This document shows positions 1 to 5,353 of a stretch of 7,416 nt of DNA, in pieces. The translations under genes and the position numbers were made by a program. The notes beneath the pieces are model-generated. The model worked only from the letters and a program-made list of their open reading frames with translations. It was not told the DNA's origin and searched no databases. Within the stretch, counting starts at the first letter, position 1; every line of letters begins with the position of its first letter. Source of the DNA: Planctomycetales bacterium (GTDB taxonomy: Bacteria > Planctomycetota > Planctomycetia > Pirellulales > UBA7805). Where the stretch lies: positions 1 to 7,416 of the forward strand of contig WVZU01000219.1 in NCBI GenBank assembly GCA_011772275.1. Direction: 5' to 3'.

Positions 1-596
1 GGGGTGTCTTGCAGGCGGTCAATCATGGTCTGTCGACCGGAGCGTTGTTCGCTATCGTGGGGATGATCTACGAGCGTTATCACACGCGGCGGATTGCGGA
101 CTTAAGTGGCCTTGCCGCGGAGGTACCTGTGCTGGCGTTCTGCATGGTGTTTTTCACCTTTTCCAGTATCGGGTTACCGGGGATGAACGGTTTTGCCGGC
201 GAGTTCCTGGTGTTGTTGGGGATGTTCCAGCGCGGTTGGCAGACGGCGACGAACGGTGGCGGCTGGCAGCTGATGACGATTGCGGTCCTGGCTGTTTCGG
301 GGGTGGTCCTGGGTGCTTGGTACATGTTGTGGCTGGTCCAGCGGGTCTTCTTTGGGCCGTTGCGGCAGCCGCCAAAAACCGCGGGCGATGCGGCAGGTGT
401 CCGGGATCTCACCTGGCGCGAGTTATTTGCCCTGGCTCCGCTGGCGGTATTTGTCTTGTGGATCGGGATTCAGCCCAAGTTTTTTTTGGATCGGATGGCG
501 CCTTCGCTGGATGGTGTGGTGGCCGCGGCGGAGCGGTCTTGGGAGCGGAATTCGCAGCAGGTAGAGGTGAGCAATCGGGACGACCGCCGACGGTGA
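1..596 (+). CDS. nuoM: NADH-quinone oxidoreductase subunit M, C-terminal part (5' end outside window)
   Basis: This is the C-terminal ~197 residues of the complex I antiporter-like subunit NuoM, read in the frame beginning at base 3. The gene enters from the left edge, so the TTG at 9 is an internal Leu codon, not a start. Visible family motifs are VNHGLSTGALF at the left edge, YERYHTR shortly after it, and GLPGMNGFAGEF, where the Glu codon at 201-203 matches the conserved C-terminal proton-channel glutamate of NuoM (Glu407 in E. coli). Hydrophobic segments cover roughly 126-180, 195-230, 280-345 and 425-470, followed by a short charged tail rich in Arg, Asp and Glu. NuoM pumps protons across the cytoplasmic membrane as part of NADH-quinone oxidoreductase. 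nuoN starts 13 bases downstream, the usual nuo order, so the two are surely cotranscribed. Identity is near certain; only the missing N-terminus limits the call. Confidence 0.96.
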   Translation, partial: GVLQAVNHGLSTGALFAIVGMIYERYHTRRIADLSGLAAEVPVLAFCMVFFTFSSIGLPGMNGFAGEFLVLLGMFQRGWQTATNGGGWQLMTIAVLAVSGVVLGAWYMLWLVQRVFFGPLRQPPKTAGDAAGVRDLTWRELFALAPLAVFVLWIGIQPKFFLDRMAPSLDGVVAAAERSWERNSQQVEVSNRDDRRR

Positions 597-609
597 CGGA
601 GAGGGTTTG

Positions 610-2256
610 ATGGTCAGCTACGAGACGATCTTACGATTGATGCCGGAGATACTGTTGGCCATTGCCGCGTGTTGGATTTACGTGGCGGGGGCATTTGACG
701 CCCCGCGTCGGGGCGGAATCTGGTATGCGGTGCTGGGCTTGGGTGTTGCCGGTTGCAGTTTGTTTATTGAGTACGATCAGGCGTTGGCGTTGTGGCAGGA
801 GGGATTGGCCGGCAGGGCGTATGGGCCCGTTTACTTCGACCTGTTCGGCTATGCCCTCCGCTGCCTGGCAATTCTGCTCGGTTTTCTGCTGGTGGCACAG
901 GCGGCGCGTGACGGGGGGATGCGGCCGTCGCCCGAGGTATTGGGATCGATCCTGCTGGTCGTGGCCGGCTTGATGCTGGTCGCTTCGGCGCGGGACCTGA
1001 TCATCTTGTTCCTGGGTTTCGAGTTAATTTCCATGCCGACCTACCTCTTACTGATTTTGGGCCGGCGGGACGCGGCTTCCGAGGAGGCGACGGTCAAGTA
1101 TTTCTTTTTAAGCATCCTGGCTTCGGCGTTCTTGCTGTACGGTTTCAGTTTCCTCTACGGATTGGCCGGCTCTCTGCGGCTGGACGCAATCAGCCTCCGC
1201 ACCGCTCAGCCCGGTGGCGCGTTTTCCCAGGAATTGGCGACCCTGGCCCTGGTGCTGATCGTGGGTGGCCTGGGCTTCAAAATCGCCCTGGTGCCGCTGC
1301 ATTTTTACGCCCCCGACGTGTATGAGGGGACGACGAATTTGAACGCCGGGTTGTTGTCCGTGATCCCAAAGCTGGCCGGTCTGGCGGCGCTGGTGCGGCT
1401 GTTGGCGGCCCTGTTGCCCGCGGTGGCCGGTACGGGTTGGCTGCTGTGCGTGATCCTGGCGATGGTCACGATGACGGTGGGGAATGTGGTTGCGTTGTGG
1501 CAGGGGAACATTCGGCGGCTGTTGGCGTATTCCTCGATTGCGCACGCGGGATACATGTTGATCGGGATTGCCGTGTGGCTGGCGGCGCGTGAGTTTGGTG
1601 GCGAGGAGCCGCTGATGGTGGCTGCCGGAGAGGCGGGGTTGAGCGCGACGTGGGTGTACATGGTGGTTTACGTATTGGCCACGGTGGGTACTTTTGCGGC
1701 CCTGGTTTACCTGGGCAGCGAGGGGCGTCGCTTGGACAAGGTCGCTCAGCTCTCCGAGCTCAGCCGGACCCGCGGCCCCCTGGCGGCGGCGATTGCGGTG
1801 TTCATGTTCAGCCTGGCTGGCGTTCCTCCGCTGGCTGGATTTTGGGGTAAGCTGGGCCTGTTTCATGCGGCCCTGGCGGTTGCCACTCCCCCGGCGAAGT
1901 TTGCCGGTGTGTCGGTGGGGACGTGGTTTGTGGGGTTGGCGATCGTGGGTGGTTTGAACGCCGCGATCTCCGCAGGATACTATCTGCGGGTCGTGGCCGT
2001 GATGTATTTTTCCACGGGGGGGGCTGCGGGGGGGCCTGCTTCTCAATGGCCGCGGGCCCAGGGGGGCGCTGGGGCCGCCTGGGCCACGGCTTTCTGTGCG
2101 ACGACAGTTCTTGCGGTGGGCTTGTTTCCCGGTCCCCTGGTCCACTGGACGGGCGTGATCAGTCAGCAACCGGCGATCCGTTCGGCAGCGCCGGGTGCCG
2201 AGGGCCAGGCGGTGCCGGTCCAATTGGCCCGGACCGCGGAGGAAACGGCCCGCTAA
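610..2256 (+). CDS. nuoN: NADH-quinone oxidoreductase subunit N
   Basis: A complete NuoN of 548 residues, an antiporter-like proton-pumping membrane subunit of complex I. The key charged residues keep the spacing known from E. coli NuoN: Glu138 in GFELISMPTY (E133), Lys163 in VKYFFLS (K158), Lys224 and His231 in FKIALVPLHFYAPDVYEG (K217, H224), Lys254 in IPKLAGL (K247) and Lys414 in GFWGKLGLF (K395). NIRRLLAYSSIAHAGYM is a further family signature. I chose ATG 610, with GGAG at 598-601 eight bases upstream; a TTG directly before it at 607 would add one residue. The protein is longer than the usual ~480-500 residues. The excess includes a Gly-rich loop (about 469-488) encoded by long G runs, before the last membrane helix, and a polar tail of about 30 residues. 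It follows nuoM by 13 bases and closes the visible nuo operon. Confidence 0.97.
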   Translation: MVSYETILRLMPEILLAIAACWIYVAGAFDAPRRGGIWYAVLGLGVAGCSLFIEYDQALALWQEGLAGRAYGPVYFDLFGYALRCLAILLGFLLVAQAARDGGMRPSPEVLGSILLVVAGLMLVASARDLIILFLGFELISMPTYLLLILGRRDAASEEATVKYFFLSILASAFLLYGFSFLYGLAGSLRLDAISLRTAQPGGAFSQELATLALVLIVGGLGFKIALVPLHFYAPDVYEGTTNLNAGLLSVIPKLAGLAALVRLLAALLPAVAGTGWLLCVILAMVTMTVGNVVALWQGNIRRLLAYSSIAHAGYMLIGIAVWLAAREFGGEEPLMVAAGEAGLSATWVYMVVYVLATVGTFAALVYLGSEGRRLDKVAQLSELSRTRGPLAAAIAVFMFSLAGVPPLAGFWGKLGLFHAALAVATPPAKFAGVSVGTWFVGLAIVGGLNAAISAGYYLRVVAVMYFSTGGAAGGPASQWPRAQGGAGAAWATAFCATTVLAVGLFPGPLVHWTGVISQQPAIRSAAPGAEGQAVPVQLARTAEETAR

Positions 2257-2510
2257 GCTGGATTTCTCGGAAACCTGGTACCAGCGACGGTAAGTCGTTG
2301 TCTGGCAAGGAGGAGGACGCAATTTGGCTTTACTTGTATGGGTCACACGTTGAGCCTCAACTTGGGATGTCGGACGAGGCCGAGCGGGGGCTTGGCCGTT
2401 GCACAGCAGATGGCTGGTGAGAAATCCGGGCTCAGCCTTTTCGGTCGAGTGGGCGTTGCTGCGGGGGCTTGTTGCCCTGATTCGCGTATGCGAGCCTAAG
2501 AGGGTCCTGT
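2257..2510 (+). other. nuoN-mrp intergenic region with strong orphan Shine-Dalgarno and hairpin
   Basis: This gap between nuoN and mrp holds no clearly recognisable gene. A stem-loop lies at 2282-2300: CAGCGAC pairs with GTCGTTG (one G-T pair) around GGTAA, but no T run follows, so it is not a standard terminator. AAGGAGGAGG at 2307-2316 is an excellent ribosome binding site with no obvious gene behind it. The only start at proper distance is TTG 2324, which opens nine codons ending at TGA 2353. An overlapping 53-codon frame (ATG 2338 to TAA 2499) starts with MGHTLSLNLG and ends just before the mrp ribosome binding site, but has no ribosome binding site of its own at normal spacing. I found no convincing promoter. 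Confidence 0.45.
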
Positions 2511-3611
2511 TTGAGAAAGCGAGCAAGGGTGATGGCGGACATGCAGAGCACGATCGAGAAGGCGAAAAGCGTACTTGCGGCCGAAAAGGATCCAGAATCT
2601 GGACGCGGCTTGGAGGAGATGCATCAGCTGGGCCAGATCAAAATGGAGAACGGCCGGCTGTCTGTCACGATTGGATTAACAACGCATTCGGCCCCGCTGT
2701 GGGAGGATATGCGGAGCCGGTTGGTGCGGCGGCTGGCGGCGGAACTTCCGGACGTGAACCAGATCGAGGTGGAGTTGGTCCGGCATGATCGGCCACCGCA
2801 GAGACTGGGACAGATTGGCCTGACGGCCAAGAGCGTGATTGCGGTGGGATCGGGGAAGGGGGGGGTTGGCAAAAGTACGATTGCCGCGATTCTGGCGCTG
2901 GGGCTAAAGAAAGCGGGTTGCCAGGTGGGGCTGATGGATGCGGATGTCTACGGTCCCAGCATCCCTCATCTGCTGGGCGTCACGGGCCAGCCGGAGGTTG
3001 AAGAAAAGCGGATCAAGCCGGTCGAACAGGACGGTCTGAAGGTGATGTCGATCGGTTTCATGGTGCCGGCGGACAAGGCGGTGATCTGGCGCGGGCCGAT
3101 GCTGCACGGCGCGATCACGAATTTCTTGCGGGACACCGAGTGGGGTCATCTGGACTACCTGATCATTGACATGCCACCGGGGACGGGAGATGTGGCGCTG
3201 ACCCTTTCCCAGCTCTTGCCGCTCACCGGCGCGGTCGTCGTCTGCACTCCCCAGGATGTTGCGCTGCTGGACGCGGTGAAAGCGATCAACATGTTCCGGC
3301 AGTTGAAGATCCCGCTGTTAGGGGTGGTGGAAAACATGAGCTACTTTCAGTGTCCCGGTTGCGGCCAGCGGCACGAAATTTTCGGCAGGGGTGGTGCGCG
3401 ACGCCGGGCCGAGGAGATGCAGATTCCGTTTTTGGGAGAAGTGCCGATCAACATTCAGATTCGCGTCCACGGCGACGAAGGGAAAACCTGGGAAAATTTC
3501 CAGGATGGGGAAACGGCCGAGCCGTTGAATGGGATTTGCTACCGGTTGGTCAAGAGTCTGGCGACGCAGCACGAGGCCGAACCGCCGTTGCCATCCTTGT
3601 CGGTGCTTTAA
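2511..3611 (+). CDS. mrp: Mrp/ApbC/NBP35-family iron-sulfur cluster carrier ATPase
   Basis: A 366-residue Mrp-type P-loop ATPase, a cytoplasmic scaffold or carrier that binds a 4Fe-4S cluster between two subunits and passes it to apoproteins. An N-terminal MIP18 (DUF59)-like domain covers about residues 12-90, with DPESGRGLEE and the LTTHSAPLWE loop. The ATPase domain starts near 105. It has the deviant Walker A GSGKGGVGKST (113-123) with signature Lys116 and catalytic Lys121, the MDADVYGPS switch (142-150), DMPPGTGD (220-227), and the CPGC pair Cys281/Cys284 that ligates the cluster. The length is normal for bacterial Mrp with this two-domain form. TTG 2511 is preferred as start because AAGAGGG (2498-2504) sits six bases upstream; ATG 2532 or ATG 2541 would also keep both domains. 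It lies 254 bases after nuoN on the same strand and runs convergently towards the lysine-rich gene. Confidence 0.95.
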   Translation: MRKRARVMADMQSTIEKAKSVLAAEKDPESGRGLEEMHQLGQIKMENGRLSVTIGLTTHSAPLWEDMRSRLVRRLAAELPDVNQIEVELVRHDRPPQRLGQIGLTAKSVIAVGSGKGGVGKSTIAAILALGLKKAGCQVGLMDADVYGPSIPHLLGVTGQPEVEEKRIKPVEQDGLKVMSIGFMVPADKAVIWRGPMLHGAITNFLRDTEWGHLDYLIIDMPPGTGDVALTLSQLLPLTGAVVVCTPQDVALLDAVKAINMFRQLKIPLLGVVENMSYFQCPGCGQRHEIFGRGGARRRAEEMQIPFLGEVPINIQIRVHGDEGKTWENFQDGETAEPLNGICYRLVKSLATQHEAEPPLPSLSVL

Positions 3612-3618
3612 AGTGCGC

Positions 3619-3656
3619 AAAAAAAGGCCGCAACGAACATCGTCCGCCGCGGCCTT
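3619..3656 (-). terminator. Intrinsic terminator for the lysine-rich gene, convergent with mrp
   Basis: AAGGCCGC at 3624-3631 pairs exactly with GCGGCCTT at 3649-3656 around a 17-base loop. On the minus strand the stem is followed directly by seven T (A run 3619-3625 on the plus strand), the classic factor-independent layout for transcripts coming from the gene that stops at 3708. It begins eight bases after the mrp stop. In the plus direction the stem is followed by CGATCG and no T run, so it would stop mrp transcripts only weakly. The loop is longer than average, but the stem is very GC-rich. Confidence 0.7.
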
Positions 3657-3677
3657 CGATCGTTAACCGGACGGGTT

Positions 3678-3695
3678 GGCCACCTGGAGGTGGCC
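3678..3695 (-). other. Tight stem-loop downstream of the lysine-rich gene
   Basis: GGCCACC (3678-3684) and GGTGGCC (3689-3695) form a perfect seven-pair stem closed by a four-base TGGA loop. It sits 12 bases after the stop codon of the lysine-rich gene and 21 bases before the terminator stem. No T run follows on either strand, so it may protect the 3' end of the transcript or assist termination rather than end transcription alone. The pairing is seen directly; the role is inferred. Confidence 0.45.
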
Positions 3696-3707
3696 CACCC
3701 GCTGACA

Positions 3708-3890
3708 CTACTTCTTCCGTTTGGCCTTTTTGCGCTTCTTGGCGGCCTTCTTCTTGGTGGCCTTCTTCTTGGTGGCCTTCTTCTTGGTGGCCTTCTTGCG
3801 CTTCTTGGCGGCCTTCTTCTTGGTCGCCTTCTTCTTGGCGGCCTTCTTCTTGGTCGCCTTCTTCTTAGTAGCTTTTCTCTTCTTGGCCAC
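3708..3890 (-). CDS. Short histone-H1-like lysine-rich DNA-binding protein
   Basis: A 60-residue protein of 35 Lys, 14 Ala, 6 Thr, 4 Arg and the initiator only. It is made of tandem A-(T/A)-K-K-K pentapeptides broken by KKRKK blocks. No acidic or aromatic residue is present, so the predicted charge is near +39. Such AKKK repeats resemble histone H1 tails and bacterial Hc1/AlgP-like proteins, which bind and compact DNA electrostatically, so nucleoid binding is the likely role. GTG 3890 is chosen because GGAGG (3902-3898) lies exactly seven bases upstream. The frame stays open up to an ATG at 4046, but that stretch lacks the composition and would encode unrelated sequence. Stop is TAG at 3710-3708, followed by two stem-loops, the outer one a terminator. 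It stands alone on its strand between mrp (convergent) and an AT-rich gap. A ribosomal-protein-like or RNA-binding role cannot be excluded. Confidence 0.8.
   Translation of the reverse strand: MAKKRKATKKKATKKKAAKKKATKKKAAKKRKKATKKKATKKKATKKKAAKKRKKAKRKK
3741..3866. repeat. 15-bp tandem repeat array within the lysine-rich gene
   Basis: Imperfect copies of GG(C/T)(G/C)GCCTTCTTCTT start at 3741, 3756, 3771, 3786, 3807, 3822, 3837 and 3852. The copy at 3786 ends in GCG and is followed by a six-base insert CTTCTT, which keeps the reading frame. Above this lies a 66-bp period: the block around TTGCGCTTCTTGGCGGCC occurs at 3730 and again at 3796, giving the two AAKKRKK blocks 22 residues apart. The array encodes the pentapeptide repeats on the minus strand. 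Near-identity of copies suggests recent expansion by slippage or unequal crossing-over. Confidence 0.85.
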
Positions 3891-4114
3891 AGTACGTCCT
3901 CCGTAAAAAAGGAACGGTGGGATCCATCCCGACGGCGTCAGTCTTGCTGGCCGACCGCCATGCGTCCCACCATGAACCACAGAACCGCCTTGAGCACAAA
4001 CTGCCGTGGACCTCAGACAAGACGTGCCAGGGACCCGCGACAACAAAGCGGCTCACCCAAAAAACTCCTAACAAAAAAACTCAATAACTAATAACTGATT
4101 CACGATGGTTCCTA

Positions 4115-4142
4115 ATCATCAAAATCTGCAATCGTGCGTCAA
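4115..4142 (-). promoter_or_regulatory. Weak sigma-70-like promoter candidate for the lysine-rich gene
   Basis: On the minus strand TTGACG (4142-4137) matches five of six -35 bases. Sixteen bases on, GATGAT (4120-4115) matches four of six -10 bases. It faces the lysine-rich gene and would give a leader of roughly 215 bases before GTG 3890, which is long. The surrounding AT-richness makes chance matches likely, so this is only a candidate. Confidence 0.2.
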
Positions 4143-4280
4143 CCCCTTTTTTTAAAAAATCGAACTCGCCCTGCAAAATTTTTTTCACCAGCCTTGCTGC
4201 GTGGCCTCCCAAAATTACAAGCGGCAATTTTTGGATTGGCCATTCTGCCTTGCACGGCGCGGTGCGGGTGGGTGGACGTA

Positions 4281-4312
4281 ACGGTCCGATGGCCGCCATG
4301 TTCCCGGACCGT
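4281..4312. repeat. Nested inverted repeat in the intergenic gap
   Basis: ACGGTCCG (4281-4288) and CGGACCGT (4305-4312) are a perfect eight-base inverted repeat. The 16-base spacer itself begins with the palindrome ATGGC-C-GCCAT (4289-4299). No T run follows on either strand, so it is not an ordinary terminator. It could be a protein-binding operator or a structured RNA element; which one cannot be told from sequence. Confidence 0.5.
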
Positions 4313-4420
4313 GTTGGGGAATGGGTTGAGCCAGAAAAACAGCAGAAAATCGCAAAAAATACGGTTTTTTTACCGGAGGGGACTCGTGGTGCGGGGGGCG
4401 AGCGCGCTGTCCAGCGGGTG

Positions 4421-4438
4421 TTGGAAAAGTTCTTCCAA
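4421..4438. repeat. Short perfect inverted repeat
   Basis: TTGGAA (4421-4426) and TTCCAA (4433-4438) flank AAGTTC. A symmetric site of this size fits either a dimeric regulator site or a weak hairpin, and could also be chance. It is about 115 bases beyond the stop of the SGNH hydrolase gene and about 530 bases upstream of the lysine-rich gene start. Confidence 0.3.
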
Positions 4439-4552
4439 GTGAAGGGCCACGAGGAGAAAAATAGGACGCGAAAAACTTTTGGCCCCGAGTGCAGGCAGTC
4501 AAGAACCAACCTGGAGGCCGCCGCCGGAAAAAATCTGAAAATTTTTATGATT

Positions 4553-5353
4553 TCAAAAAAAACCGACCGTGGAGCCGTTGGGAAGTGCTGCGGAAGGTTG
4601 TGTCCGCCGCCGGGCCCAGCCCCACACATGTTGCAACTGCGGCGGGCGGGTGCGGAGAAAAAACCAGCGCCGCAGGGATCCCCTCGCGGGCGGTGGCAAC
4701 GGGGCGTCCGGATTCCAGCACGCCAGCGCCGTCCGCCAAACGGCCGGCCCATGCCGGATTTTTACATGGATCGGATCGATGCCGTACCATTGCGGCCGGG
4801 GCCGGACCAGCTGGACCGGATGCTGTTCGGCCAGCTCGACCAGCTTCGCGTCCAACTGCCGAGCCAGCTGGCGGATCGTCGATAAATCGTAGCGGCAATT
4901 GGGAAAAAACAGCGTGCGAAACAGCAAATATCGCCGGGAAGAGAGCGAATTCAGGTTCTGGAGCGGCAGCCGCGTCATGACGATCTGAGCGCCCGCGTCG
5001 GCCAGCTGGGTGAGGCACTGGTCGACCCAGGCGGCGAGCGTTGCGGGCGCGACGCCGTACAGCAGGTCATTGCCAATATCGGTCACCAGGGCCCTGGTCG
5101 CCGGGGAGGAGGACGTTCTGAGGGCGCTCCAGATCCCGCAATCCAGGATCCCTGGCAAGCGGCGGCCCAACACGCTGCTGGACAGGCCAAAAGAACGCCC
5201 GTGACCCACGGCCGCGAGTATTTCCAGTGGACTGCCGCAGACCAGATGAGCGGTTTCGACAGCGGTCGAAATGCCACGTGTCAGGTTGCTAGCGCCCAAC
5301 AGCACGACCCGGGTTCGCGGGACCGGTTCTGCCGCCACGCCCCTGGTCACCAT
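4553..5353 (-). CDS. SGNH/GDSL-type hydrolase (probable esterase or acylhydrolase)
   Basis: A 266-residue protein with the ordered signature of SGNH hydrolases: nucleophile Ser22 in VVLLGASNLT (block I), a Gly-rich GHGRSFG around 50-56, GND at 94-96 with oxyanion Asn95 (block III), and Asp193-Pro-Ile-His196 (block V), giving a Ser-Asp-His triad. Such enzymes cleave ester bonds in lipids, acetylated sugars or similar; the substrate here is unknown. No signal peptide or membrane helix is evident, so a cytoplasmic location is likely. ATG 5353 overlaps the stop of the upstream protease gene in ATGGTGA, implying translational coupling; GTG 5350 would be an alternative with a four-base overlap. The frame is open upstream to 5509, but only inside the protease gene. 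The last ~65 residues are Arg/Trp/Pro-rich and end GSTVGFF, with eight T before the stop. That tail could be a genuine C-terminal module or run-on sequence. Confidence 0.82.
   Translation of the reverse strand: MVTRGVAAEPVPRTRVVLLGASNLTRGISTAVETAHLVCGSPLEILAAVGHGRSFGLSSSVLGRRLPGILDCGIWSALRTSSSPATRALVTDIGNDLLYGVAPATLAAWVDQCLTQLADAGAQIVMTRLPLQNLNSLSSRRYLLFRTLFFPNCRYDLSTIRQLARQLDAKLVELAEQHPVQLVRPRPQWYGIDPIHVKIRHGPAVWRTALACWNPDAPLPPPARGSLRRWFFLRTRPPQLQHVWGWARRRTQPSAALPNGSTVGFF

Larger units (their letters stand above)
3903..4552. other. AT-rich intergenic region without a convincing gene
   Basis: About 650 bases between the ribosome binding site of the lysine-rich gene and the stop of the SGNH hydrolase gene. 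Several frames stay open, but none has a credible ribosome binding site plus protein-like composition, and all are low-complexity or antisense extensions. The sequence is notably richer in A and T runs than its surroundings, for example 4147-4160, 4176-4187, 4354-4371 and 4555-4562. It contains inverted repeats at 4281-4312 and 4421-4438, and a small GGGAT/ATCCC palindrome near 3920-3931. No tRNA, tmRNA, SRP or 6S signature was seen. It probably carries the promoter and 5' leader of the lysine-rich gene, and perhaps decayed coding sequence. Confidence 0.5.

Noticed and set aside
1108..2526. Long 472-residue minus-strand open frame opposite nuoN and the start of mrp
   Set aside because: It is antisense to a clearly functional nuoN, has Arg/Gln/His/Pro-rich composition typical of a shadow frame, and shows no motif.
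3741..3866. Repeat array as CRISPR
   Set aside because: Units are 15 bp, directly adjacent, in frame and coding, with no spacers and no cas genes nearby.
3690..4091. Plus-strand frames with Leu/Gly or Phe/Leu/Ala/Val repeats that look like membrane proteins
   Set aside because: They are reverse readings of the 15-bp lysine-codon repeat. The minus strand has the ribosome binding site, start, terminator and sensible composition.
4081..4752. 223-residue minus-strand open frame
   Set aside because: As a whole gene it lacks a ribosome binding site, overlaps the SGNH hydrolase in another frame and is largely low-quality sequence; only its last ~50 residues are kept as a weak remnant candidate.
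4250..4885. 211-residue plus-strand open frame
   Set aside because: Its second half is antisense to the catalytic C-terminal part of the hydrolase and its composition is Arg/Pro/Gly-rich; no motif was recognised.
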